From Klebsiella pneumoniae (GTDB lineage: Bacteria > Pseudomonadota > Gammaproteobacteria > Pseudomonadales > Azotimanducaceae), in NCBI GenBank assembly GCA_945861675.1, contig CAMAVY010000004.1, positions 1 to 57,610 on the forward strand: a stretch of 57,610 nt of DNA. The letters are read 5' to 3'. A program made the position numbers and the translations under genes. The notes beneath the pieces are model-generated. The model searched no databases. It saw nothing but the letters and a program-made list of their open reading frames with translations, and had not been told where the DNA came from. This document shows, one piece after another, positions 45,076 through 53,754 of the stretch; position 1 is the first letter of the stretch; the number at the start of each line of letters is the position of its first letter.

Positions 45076-45102
45076 CAGGAACAGACACAGGAGCATAGAC
45101 AC
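45061..45102 (-). CDS. 13-codon leucine-rich ORF with a near-perfect Shine-Dalgarno
   Basis: GTG at 45102 gives VSMLLCLFLGPVN (first residue Met if used as a start) and a TGA at 45063-45061. AGGAGG is six bases upstream of GTG. Codons 10-13 lie inside the terminator stem (45054-45075), so translation to the stop would interfere with the hairpin. Four of 13 codons are Leu. The unit is not followed by a minus-strand gene, so it is unlikely to be a classical leader for a downstream operon. Whether the peptide is made or the RNA is the product is unknown; an alternative ATG is two codons in. Confidence 0.5.
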   Translation of the reverse strand: MSMLLCLFLGPVN

Positions 45103-45116
45103 GGATCACCTCCTTT
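45103..45116 (-). promoter_or_regulatory. Extended Shine-Dalgarno complementary to the 16S rRNA 3' end
   Basis: On the minus strand AAAGGAGGTGATCC is complementary over 13-14 nt to the 16S 3' end (GGATCACCTCCTT(T)). Most SD sites use 4-6 nt. A hairpin TTCCACC / GGTGGAA (45120-45126 / 45133-45139) lies just 5' of it on the transcript. Read on the plus strand it looks like the tail of 16S rRNA, but no other rRNA sequence is present. Confidence 0.75.
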
Positions 45117-45237
45117 CATTTCCACCGAACATGGTGGAAGTTTCTACGCCTGCCGGGGGGTGCTGTAAACGCCTTCCTGCGGGGGTGGCTGCGTTCGCCG
45201 CAACTATTTTCCGTTTGCCTGATGGAGTCGCTGCGTC

Positions 45238-45891
45238 GTGAGTCTGCGCAAGGTCTGGTGGGTGTCAGATCCGCTCTGCTCCTGGTGCTGGGGCATGGCG
45301 GGTGAGTTCGAGCAGGTGCGCACCGCACTTCATGGACGCGTGCAGTTCGACCTGCTGCTGGGCGGCATCAATGTGCAGGCCGTAACACCGTTGTCCGGCC
45401 AGGCGCAGGAAGGTCTGTTGCCGCGTTTTCAGGACATCTGGCAGCGGGTTGCCCACGTCACGGGGCAAACCTTCGCGATGCGTTTCCCGGCAGAGGCCAC
45501 GTTCGTCTACAACAGCCTGCCGCAGTGCCGCGCAGTTGCCGCGCTGCGCCAGCAGTTGGGCCGTGCGCCATTTGCGTATCTGCACGCGCTGCAGTGGGCG
45601 TTCTTCGTCGAAGCGCGCGATACGAGTTCGTTGCTGGTGCTGGCCGAACTTGCCGCGTGTGAGGGCGTCGAGCCTGAGGACTTTCTGGCGGCGCTCAATG
45701 ATCCCCAGTTGGACGCAGCCCTTGCGCTGGAAATGCAGATTGCGCGCGGCTATGGCACCACCGCGTTGCCGTCTGTGCTGGTCGAGACGGAGCATGGGCG
45801 CAGCTTGCTGGCTGGCGGCTATGCCGATGCGCCGACCCTGCAGCAGCTGATCGAGGACTGGCTGAATCGTCATCCAAGTGTGATCAACTGA
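45238..45891 (+). CDS. DsbA-family (FrnE-like) thioredoxin-fold protein
   Basis: The 217-residue protein starts VWWVSDPLCSWCWGM, with a C-x-x-C active motif (CSWC) at the start of a thioredoxin fold, and ends in GTTALPSVLVETEHGRSLLAGGY with the cis-Pro. A helical insert between these is normal for the DsbA/FrnE-like group. No signal peptide is visible, so it probably acts in the cytoplasm as an oxidoreductase. GTG 45238 follows GGAG. Confidence 0.85.
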   Translation: MSLRKVWWVSDPLCSWCWGMAGEFEQVRTALHGRVQFDLLLGGINVQAVTPLSGQAQEGLLPRFQDIWQRVAHVTGQTFAMRFPAEATFVYNSLPQCRAVAALRQQLGRAPFAYLHALQWAFFVEARDTSSLLVLAELAACEGVEPEDFLAALNDPQLDAALALEMQIARGYGTTALPSVLVETEHGRSLLAGGYADAPTLQQLIEDWLNRHPSVIN

Positions 45892-46000
45892 ACGCCAGGT
45901 CCGGTGGGGCGTCTATCATCGGTCGGTGTGTCGGCACACTTCTGTATCGGCAAGTCTGAATCGGCAACCACGCGTGGCCGCCACGCGTTGACAACACCAA

Positions 46001-47683
46001 ATGTCTGAGACGGAAATGGCTGAACTGATCATCAAACTCGCCAATGGCGACAGCAGGTTCCAGCTTGGCGATACGGTCACCATCGGCCGGTCTCTGACCT
46101 GCGATGTACAGCTGGACGACGGCTATGTGTCGAAGGTGCACAGCGTCATCACACACCGCGGCGCTGAATACTTCATTCGCGATCTGAAATCCGCCAACAA
46201 GACCCGCGTGAATGGCAACGTGCTGGAAGACGAGGTGCGGCTGCAGCACGCCGACCAGATCGTGTTCGGCAATACGCAGGGTGAGTTCCAGGACTCGGCC
46301 AGTCAGCCGCCGCTTGCAGACGGCCGGTTGTCGGGCGCGCGCACCGCCGATTCGGATGAGCCGCAGGCGGTCGCTGCTGCATTTGGGGGTGCACGGGGGG
46401 CAGCTTCTGGCGGCGCGCCGTTCGTCGCGGACTCCGCCAGTGCGTCGATCAGCGAAACCAGTTTCGAGACCCGCGTCGTTGCGAGCATCGATCAGTTCCA
46501 GCCGGAACGTCTGCAGCGCAATGTGGACGATCTGCGCCGCGACTACGAACGGCTGCGCGTCAGCCATGAATTGTCCACGGCGATCTCCGGTTCGCTGGAG
46601 TTCGACGCGCTTCTCATCCGCATCATGGACACACTGATCCGGCTGTTCGGTGCAGATCGTGGCGTGGTGCTGCTGCGTGATGAAGCCGGTGTGCTCCGGC
46701 CGCGCTGTTCCCGCACCTCGGGTGGCACGACCACCGAGGTGCCGTACTCGAACACCATCGTCAATGAAGTGCTGAGCGGGCGGCACTCCATTCTGACCTA
46801 CGACGCGTCGATCGATGCGCGCTTCAAAGCTGCGGAATCGGTGCTTGCACAGGGCATCCGCTCTTCGATGGCGGCGCCCATGTTGCGTGGTGACGACGCG
46901 CTTGGGGTCATCGTGCTGGATTCGTCGATGCGGGCCGGCGTGTTCACTGAGAAAGACCTGAAGATTCTCCAGACTGCCGCGAATCAGGCCGCCATAGCCC
47001 TGCACAATTCCATGCTGGCGCAACTGCTTGTTGATGAGGCGGAGGTACGCGGGCGGTTCGAGCGTCTCGTGGCGCCGAATCTCGTCGAGCGCATCATCAG
47101 CGGTGCGCTGACGGTTGAACGCACCGGTCAGAATCGCGATGTGTCCATTCTGTTCAGCGACATCCGCGGCTTCACCTCGTTCAGCGAGACGCGCCGCCCG
47201 GAAGAAATCGTGTCGTTGTTGAATGACTATTTCGAAGACATGGTCGATCTGGTGTTCAAGAACGAAGGCACCCTCGACAAATTTGTTGGCGACGAGATCA
47301 TGGCGCTGTTTGGTGCGCCAGTGGGTCACGCTGACGATGCGCTGCGCGCGGTGCAGACCGCGATCGAGATGCAGAACAGCATTGCTTCGTTGAATGCCCG
47401 TTGGGCAGCGCGCGGTATTCCACCATTCAAGGTCGGCGTTGGCATCAACAGTGGTGAAGTCACCGCGGGTTTCGTCGGCAGCAGCAAGGCGCTTTCGTAC
47501 ACCGTTATCGGCGACGTGGTGAACACCGCGGCGCGCTTCTGCAGCAATGCTGCGGCAGACGAGATCATCGTTGGCGTGCGCACCTACGAGCAGGTGCGCA
47601 ATCAATTCCGCTTTCAGGAGTTGCCGCGCCTGCCGGTGAAGAACAAGGCCGAACCTGTGCACGTGTTTCGCGTGCTGTACTGA
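46001..47683 (+). CDS. FHA-GAF class III adenylate cyclase
   Basis: The 560-residue protein has an N-terminal FHA domain (about 8-95, GR at 29-30 and VSKVHSVI), which reads phospho-Thr on partners. A linker and a helical stretch with DDLRRDYERLRVSHELS follow, then a GAF domain (about 200-335, GADRGVVLLRDEAGVLR, IRSSMAAPML). A class III cyclase domain (about 365-555) has the metal Asp residues in LFSDIRGFTSFSE and KFVGDEIMALFG. The Lys in TLDKFVGD and the Thr in SYTVIGDVVNTAAR match the adenine-specific pair, so ATP to cAMP is the likely reaction. FHA suggests control by a Ser/Thr kinase; a twin-kinase protein is encoded 11 kb away, but a link is inference. Confidence 0.9.
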   Translation: MSETEMAELIIKLANGDSRFQLGDTVTIGRSLTCDVQLDDGYVSKVHSVITHRGAEYFIRDLKSANKTRVNGNVLEDEVRLQHADQIVFGNTQGEFQDSASQPPLADGRLSGARTADSDEPQAVAAAFGGARGAASGGAPFVADSASASISETSFETRVVASIDQFQPERLQRNVDDLRRDYERLRVSHELSTAISGSLEFDALLIRIMDTLIRLFGADRGVVLLRDEAGVLRPRCSRTSGGTTTEVPYSNTIVNEVLSGRHSILTYDASIDARFKAAESVLAQGIRSSMAAPMLRGDDALGVIVLDSSMRAGVFTEKDLKILQTAANQAAIALHNSMLAQLLVDEAEVRGRFERLVAPNLVERIISGALTVERTGQNRDVSILFSDIRGFTSFSETRRPEEIVSLLNDYFEDMVDLVFKNEGTLDKFVGDEIMALFGAPVGHADDALRAVQTAIEMQNSIASLNARWAARGIPPFKVGVGINSGEVTAGFVGSSKALSYTVIGDVVNTAARFCSNAAADEIIVGVRTYEQVRNQFRFQELPRLPVKNKAEPVHVFRVLY

Positions 47684-47832
47684 GCGTGGCCGGCACTGAC
47701 TTTCGCCAACTGAATTCGGCCGAGCTCGTGTCCGCGTAACAGCAGACACGTTGGGTCGGCCGGTCCTGGCTGCTCCGGGGCGTGGCCGCGGTCCGGGCTA
47801 GACTGCGCACCCCGCCCGTTTGAGAGTCGCGC

Positions 47833-48651
47833 ATGTTCACGTATCTTGATCCCACCGTTCGCCAGCGCCTGGTGCGGCAGGGCAAGCTCGTGCGAATCGA
47901 TTCCCGAGGCCACGCGCTCGACCCCGATGGGGTGCTGCCTGTGGACGATGTTGCGTTGTCTGTGCTCGGCCCGATCCCGTTGCCCGTACGCATCACCGGC
48001 AGTGAATTGCGCACCGACTGGTATGCGTTCGTGCGGCGTACCGAACTGGCCAAGGTCGATGAGCTTGCCACTGCCCTGCGCGAGCACGGTGGCGCACCGC
48101 TGTTTGCGATGCTCGCGTCGTCAATGGCGGTAAACAGCGTGTTGGTGGTGGGGCCGGGGCTGACTTCAGAATCACCGCTGGTGCGCGTGCATTCGAGTTG
48201 CCTCACGGGCGATGTGTTCGGTTCGGAGCGTTGCGAGTGCGGCCCGCAACTGGCCGGTGCGCTTGATCGCATGGCCGAAGACCCGGCAGGCGGCCTGCTG
48301 GTGTACATGGCAGGGCATGAAGGTCGGGGCATCGGGTTGTGGGCCAAAGCCGCAACCTATCTGCTGCAGGATGCGGGCGAGGACACCTATCAGGCCAATC
48401 GATCGTTGGGCTTGCCTGACGATTCCCGGGACTTCGCGGATGCCGCGGCGATCCTGCATTACTTCGTCGGCACGCGGCCGTTTCGCCTGCTGACCAATAA
48501 CCCCAAGAAGATCGCGGACCTTGCGCAGCACGGTCTGACGAACGTGACGCCGGAGCGACATGTGATCGGTGTGAGCCGGTGGAACAGCCGATATCTGCGC
48601 GCCAAGCGCGATTGGGGCCACCGCCTGGACGAACACGACATCCTTCCGTGA
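47833..48651 (+). CDS. ribA: GTP cyclohydrolase II
   Basis: The 272-residue protein catalyses the first step of riboflavin synthesis from GTP. Three Zn-binding Cys (C123, C134, C136) are seen in VRVHSSCLTGDVFGSERCECGPQL. GHEGRGIGLWAKA and LTNNPKKIADL give the GTP-binding and catalytic regions. It has an N-terminal extension of about 60 residues over typical RibA and ends in an unusual Arg/His-rich tail with an EHDILP end. It stands apart from other rib genes. I see no FMN riboswitch in the 150 bases upstream. The stop codon is also the start of a 12-bp tandem array. Confidence 0.92.
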   Translation: MFTYLDPTVRQRLVRQGKLVRIDSRGHALDPDGVLPVDDVALSVLGPIPLPVRITGSELRTDWYAFVRRTELAKVDELATALREHGGAPLFAMLASSMAVNSVLVVGPGLTSESPLVRVHSSCLTGDVFGSERCECGPQLAGALDRMAEDPAGGLLVYMAGHEGRGIGLWAKAATYLLQDAGEDTYQANRSLGLPDDSRDFADAAAILHYFVGTRPFRLLTNNPKKIADLAQHGLTNVTPERHVIGVSRWNSRYLRAKRDWGHRLDEHDILP

Positions 48652-48717
48652 ATTTGCCCGTGAATTTGCCCGTGAACTCGCCCATGAACTCGCCCATGAA
48701 CTCGCCCATGAACTTGC
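48646..48717. repeat. 12-bp tandem repeat at the ribA stop codon
   Basis: Six units of CC(G/A)TGAA(T/C)T(T/C)GC: two CCGTGAATTTGC, one CCGTGAACTCGC, two CCATGAACTCGC and a last CCATGAACTTGC (48706-48717). The first contains the ribA TGA. It lies between ribA and the phosphatase gene. Three of the units carry ATG, which could produce extra starts, but a mini-satellite is the simplest reading. Confidence 0.9.
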
Positions 48718-48744
48718 GGATCAAGCCCTGAAGGGAGCGCTGCC

Positions 48745-49260
48745 ATGATCACCTGGCTTCCGCAGTCACTTCTGGCAACACCCGGTCGATTGGGTCTGTC
48801 GCGCACGCCCGGATCATCGGGTACCAGCAGTGCGGCCGACCTGGACGGGTTCGTTGCCGACGCCGTGCATGTGGTCGTCTGTCTGCAGGAAGCGTTCGAA
48901 TTCGAAATGCTCGCGCCGCCGGAAACGCTCGAGCAACGACGAGCGGCGGTCGAACTGCGCGGCATGTGCTTCGTGCACGAACCGGTGACTGACATGGATG
49001 CGCCAACCCTGCCGCGCATGCAGGGCATGGCGGCAAGCCTGCTGGCCGACCTCGATGCGTCGCGCAATGTGGTGGTGCATTGCTGGGCCGGCCTGGGTCG
49101 CGCAGGTACGCTGGCCGCATGCGCGCTGGTTGCGCGTGGGCTGTCGCCACTGGTTGCCGTCTCGCGGCTGCGCCGGGCGCGGCCAGGTGCCGTGCAGTCG
49201 GTGTTGCAGGAGCGCCTGATTCGTCAGTTTGGCGATGCCCAACGCCCCGACCCCAGCTGA
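48745..49260 (+). CDS. Dual-specificity (DSP-like) protein phosphatase
   Basis: The 171-residue protein has the phosphatase loop HCWAGLGRAGT at 112-122, with Cys113 and Arg119 matching the C-x5-R signature, and a candidate general acid Asp83 in PVTDMDAPT. It is a compact DSP/CDKN3-like protein that could remove phosphate from Thr/Tyr/Ser. AAGGGAG is near the ATG. It follows ribA by about 90 bases through the repeat array. It may oppose a Ser/Thr kinase such as the one encoded at 32-34.8 kb. Confidence 0.85.
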   Translation: MITWLPQSLLATPGRLGLSRTPGSSGTSSAADLDGFVADAVHVVVCLQEAFEFEMLAPPETLEQRRAAVELRGMCFVHEPVTDMDAPTLPRMQGMAASLLADLDASRNVVVHCWAGLGRAGTLAACALVARGLSPLVAVSRLRRARPGAVQSVLQERLIRQFGDAQRPDPS

Positions 49261-49306
49261 GCGCGCGGGCAGACACAAATCAGCAACTCATCAGGGGAGC
49301 CCTGCA

Positions 49307-50023
49307 TTGGAACTCTACGACGTCATGCGTACCGCTTTTGCGGCCCGCGAATTCAAGGACCAACCCGTTGACGACGCCACGCTGGCGCGGCTGTTGGACA
49401 ACGCCCGGTTTGCCCCGAGTGGCGGCAATCGCCAGGGCTGGCAGGTCATCGTGGTCAAAGACCCCGCGCTGCGCGCGCGCTTCGTGCCGCTGATGCGGCC
49501 GATCGCCCAACGTTATGCGGCCCAGGTCAAAGCAGGCGAGAGCCCGCTGAACACCGTTGTGCCAACCCGGCTGACCGCCGAGGAGATTGCGGCGACCGCA
49601 CCGCCAGAGGCGTTGCTTGCGCAACTGGTCAGTGCGCCTGTGTTGCTGGTGGTTGCAGTGGACCTGCGTGTGGTCGCGGCGATGGACGCGGGGCTGGCGC
49701 GCGTTGGCGTAGTGCCTGGGGCATCCATCTATCCGTTCGTCTGGAACATTCTCCTGGCTGCGCGCAATGAAGGCCTGGGCGGTGTGCTCACGACCTTCCT
49801 GGCCAGTGCCGAACCCCAGGTGCAGGCGCTGCTGGGGCTGCCATCGCACTACGCGTTGGCCGCCATGCTGCCGCTGGGCTACCCGGTGCGGCAGCTGCGC
49901 CGCTTGAAGCGTAAGCCCGTGTCGACGTTCGCGTGGGTCGACCGGTTCGAGGGTGCCCCGCTGGTGGCGTCTGCAACAGACCCCGCAACACTGTCGCCAA
50001 AAAGCGACATTCCGAACGCCTGA
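49307..50023 (+). CDS. Nitroreductase-family protein (FMN flavoprotein)
   Basis: The 238-residue protein begins LELYDVMRTAFAAREFKDQPV and shows ARFAPSGGNRQGWQVIVVKD, the FMN-binding and dimer motif of nitroreductases, and later GLGGVLTTFLA and LPLGYPV, the usual C-terminal flavin contacts. Such proteins reduce nitroaromatics, quinones or related substrates with NAD(P)H. The frame extends upstream to 49229 but overlaps the phosphatase end; TTG 49307 with GGGGAG 8 bases upstream gives the family-like N-terminus and is my start. The downstream dyad pair begins inside its last codons. Confidence 0.85.
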   Translation: MELYDVMRTAFAAREFKDQPVDDATLARLLDNARFAPSGGNRQGWQVIVVKDPALRARFVPLMRPIAQRYAAQVKAGESPLNTVVPTRLTAEEIAATAPPEALLAQLVSAPVLLVVAVDLRVVAAMDAGLARVGVVPGASIYPFVWNILLAARNEGLGGVLTTFLASAEPQVQALLGLPSHYALAAMLPLGYPVRQLRRLKRKPVSTFAWVDRFEGAPLVASATDPATLSPKSDIPNA

Positions 50024-50057
50024 ACCGCCTGTCCGCGTTTGTCGCAGATTAGCGACA
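49992..50057. promoter_or_regulatory. Two identical TGTCGC-N6-GCGACA dyads, 48 bp apart
   Basis: Dyad 1: TGTCGC (49992-49997), six bases, GCGACA (50004-50009). Dyad 2: TGTCGC (50040-50045), six bases, GCGACA (50052-50057). Each half-site spacing is equal and dyad centres are 48 bp apart. They straddle the nitroreductase stop and lie 140-200 bases upstream of the Ala-rich lipoprotein. The exact half-site identity suggests one dimeric repressor; the regulator is not identified. No T-tract follows, so they are not terminators. Confidence 0.6.
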
Positions 50058-50195
50058 ACAATTTGAATGAAGCGCGCTGAAAACACTGATAACTCAGATG
50101 TTTCCGGGCTCTCACGGGTTGCTAGCGCGACGTGTCGTACCCAACATTACTGCTCCCGGCGCGCGGCTGGGTCCAGATACAACAGGAGCATTTGA

Positions 50196-50501
50196 ATGAA
50201 TAAGTTGGCAGTTCTTTTCGCAGTCGCAGCCCTCAGCCTTGCTGGCTGCAACAAGCCCGCAGAAGCCCCGGCTGAGCCCGCAGCAGACGCAGCAATGGAA
50301 GCAGCACCGGATGCAGCTGCTGGCATGGAAGCAATGGGCGACGCAACCGCATCGGCTGCTGGCGCAATGGCTGGCGCAGCTGATGCAGCTTCCAGCGCAG
50401 CTGGCGCAGCTGCTGACGCAGCAGGCGCAATGGCTGGCGCAGCAGACGCAGCTGCTGATGCAGCTGGCGCAGCTGCTGATGCAGCAGCTCCCGCTCACTG
50501 A
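50196..50501 (+). CDS. Alanine-rich small lipoprotein
   Basis: The 101-residue protein has the lipobox LSLAGC with Cys18, and a mature part almost wholly of Ala, Asp, Gly, Met and Pro, with the phrase GAMAGAADAA repeated and AADAAGAA variants. The low complexity suggests an extended or helical surface lipoprotein; no catalytic motif exists. AGGAG is 7 bases upstream of the ATG. The dyad pair upstream may control it and a rho-independent terminator follows. Confidence 0.8.
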   Translation: MNKLAVLFAVAALSLAGCNKPAEAPAEPAADAAMEAAPDAAAGMEAMGDATASAAGAMAGAADAASSAAGAAADAAGAMAGAADAAADAAGAAADAAAPAH

Positions 50502-50570
50502 GGTGACGCGACACGGCGCCAGGACGTAAGGTCCAGCGCTGTTACGCCTGACGCCTCTGGGTCAGGCAGA

Positions 50571-50606
50571 ACAACCCCGGGCGGTTTACCGTTCCGGGGT
50601 TTTTCT
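50571..50606 (+). terminator. Intrinsic terminator after the Ala-rich lipoprotein
   Basis: AACCCCGG (50573-50580) pairs with CCGGGGTT (50594-50601), with an inner CGGT/ACCG stem, and a T-run follows (TTTTTC). It is placed about 70 bases downstream of the lipoprotein stop. Confidence 0.85.
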
Positions 50607-50664
50607 TGTCTGCGCGTTTGCGTTTCCCGTATTTGATCTGTGTTCCACGTTGGAGCGGTTTTCC

Positions 50665-50967
50665 ATGTTGGAGTTGGGCCCCGTGCACGTCTTTCCGCTC
50701 GTGTATCGCAATTGGCAATTGCGTTTCGAAGTGGGTCCAGGGGACCGCCTGGCGCTGTTCGCGAACGATTGCCTGCGCAAGGAGCGCATTGGCGACGCAG
50801 CCGAGGTGCTTTACGTGTGGACCAATCTGGAGCTCGAGTGGGAGGAGCATCACTGGTTGGAGGCGCGGCTGCTGGTGGCGCAGCCCGAGGGCCAGCTGCG
50901 CTGCCGCACGCTACGCGTCACTGTGAATGGTGAACTGCTGATGCAGGTGGATGTCGCGGCTCTCTGA
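50665..50967 (+). CDS. Small hypothetical protein (100 residues)
   Basis: ATG 50665 (MLELGPVHVFPLVYRNWQL) gives 100 residues with a beta-strand-like pattern (LRFEVGPGDRLALFAND, RTLRVTVNGELLMQVDV) and WTNLELEWEEHHWLEARLL in the middle. GGAG lies about 8 bases upstream; TTG 50650 is an alternative start. It is not recognised as a known family. It sits between two terminators, so it seems to be its own short unit. Confidence 0.55.
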   Translation: MLELGPVHVFPLVYRNWQLRFEVGPGDRLALFANDCLRKERIGDAAEVLYVWTNLELEWEEHHWLEARLLVAQPEGQLRCRTLRVTVNGELLMQVDVAAL

Positions 50968-50982
50968 GCGCACGCGGCGGAA

Positions 50983-51009
50983 CGAAAAACGCCACCCGAA
51001 GGTGGCGTT
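50983..51009 (-). terminator. Intrinsic terminator of the groESL operon
   Basis: Minus-strand reading gives AACGCCACC, a TTCG tetraloop, GGTGGCGTT and then TTT. Plus coordinates are 50988-50996 and 51001-51009. It follows the groEL stop by about 27 bases. A UUCG loop is very stable. Confidence 0.9.
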
Positions 51010-51035
51010 CAGAAGCAGAAGAAACGTGACGGCGA

Positions 51036-52960
<1,925 letters not shown>

Positions 52961-53032
52961 GGATGATGTCCTCCTTCCTTCTTCTATAGGGCTGGGCGAG
53001 TCTCACGTCTGCGCGGCAGCGATGGGGCGCTG

Positions 53033-53062
53033 AAATGGGGACTGGCGGTACGGTTTCAAGGG
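53033..53062 (-). promoter_or_regulatory. Sigma-32-type heat-shock promoter of groESL
   Basis: On the minus strand CCCTTGAAA (53062-53054), a 13-base spacer and CCCCATTT (53040-53033) match the CTTGAAA / CCCCATNT consensus. The transcript would start about 65 bases upstream of groES. No inverted CIRCE operator is seen. Confidence 0.85.
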
Positions 53063-53225
53063 CCAGGACGTCGCCGCAGGCCAGGAATCTGAGTCGGCCC
53101 TGCGATTGCCGACCGCGGATTGCCCTTGCCGAACAAACAGTGCGCAGGGAGGTTCAGCGCCAGTTCAGGCGGAGCTGCTCAGGGTGGTCGTCGGTGCGGC
53201 CGGTTCGAGCTTGGGAGGCATGACG

Positions 53226-53636
53226 ATGCGCATTGCGACGTTGGATGAACGCTTTGCGGACTGCCCGAACCGCGCCATGGCATCCCTGAACAGGCGCGGC
53301 TCATTGCTCTGCATGGCGCTGATGGGATTGCTGGCTGCCTGGCCTGCCCATGCGCTGCGCTGCAATGGACGGCTGGTGACGCTGGGCGATCATCAGGTAG
53401 AGGTGCTGGACCGTTGCGGTGAGCCGATCTACGTTGGCAACCGGACCGTCTACCCATACGAGGTTCGACTTGACGGCGACCGCGTCCACGACAGTGGCCG
53501 GCTGGTGCGGATCGCGAACCTGCCCATCCTGGTCGAGGAGTGGGTGTACGACCTCGGCAGCAGCAGGTTCCGGCAGGTTCTGCGCTTTCGCGATGGCCGG
53601 CTGGTGGAAATCGAGAGCATCGCGAAACCGCGTTAA
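53226..53636 (+). CDS. Exported DUF2845 protein
   Basis: The 136-residue protein has a signal peptide (LLCMALMGLLAAWPAHA) followed by LRCNGRLVTLGDHQVEVLDRCGEP, EEWVYDLGSSRFRQVLRFRDGRLVEIES, which match the DUF2845 pattern (two Cys and W-x-Y-x-x-G near the end). It is periplasmic, function unknown. GGGAGG at 53213-53218 is 7 bases upstream of ATG 53226. It lies divergently next to groES. Confidence 0.8.
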   Translation: MRIATLDERFADCPNRAMASLNRRGSLLCMALMGLLAAWPAHALRCNGRLVTLGDHQVEVLDRCGEPIYVGNRTVYPYEVRLDGDRVHDSGRLVRIANLPILVEEWVYDLGSSRFRQVLRFRDGRLVEIESIAKPR

Positions 53637-53754
53637 GGGGCCTCGTCAAGGGGCCGCGCTTGGGGCCACGGAGAGGATTGCCGGGCAGCGCGGTCGCGCG
53701 CGCGGGGCTGGTCTAGTCTGAAACCACTACCGCGTCTGCACGGATGAGACAGGA

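Noticed and set aside
45103-45116. Plus-strand GGATCACCTCCTTT as the end of a 16S rRNA gene
   Set aside because: Only about 14 bases match; no other 16S sequence is nearby. It is better read as an extended Shine-Dalgarno on the minus strand.
45884-47749. A 621-codon minus-strand ORF antisense to the FHA-GAF cyclase
   Set aside because: Shadow frame; cyclase motifs lie on the plus strand.
47684-47832. FMN riboswitch before ribA
   Set aside because: No conserved RFN-like stems or terminator are visible in the 150-base leader.
49229-49306. Nitroreductase starting at 49229
   Set aside because: That start overlaps the phosphatase end and gives residues unlike the family; TTG 49307 has a good RBS and family-like N-terminus.
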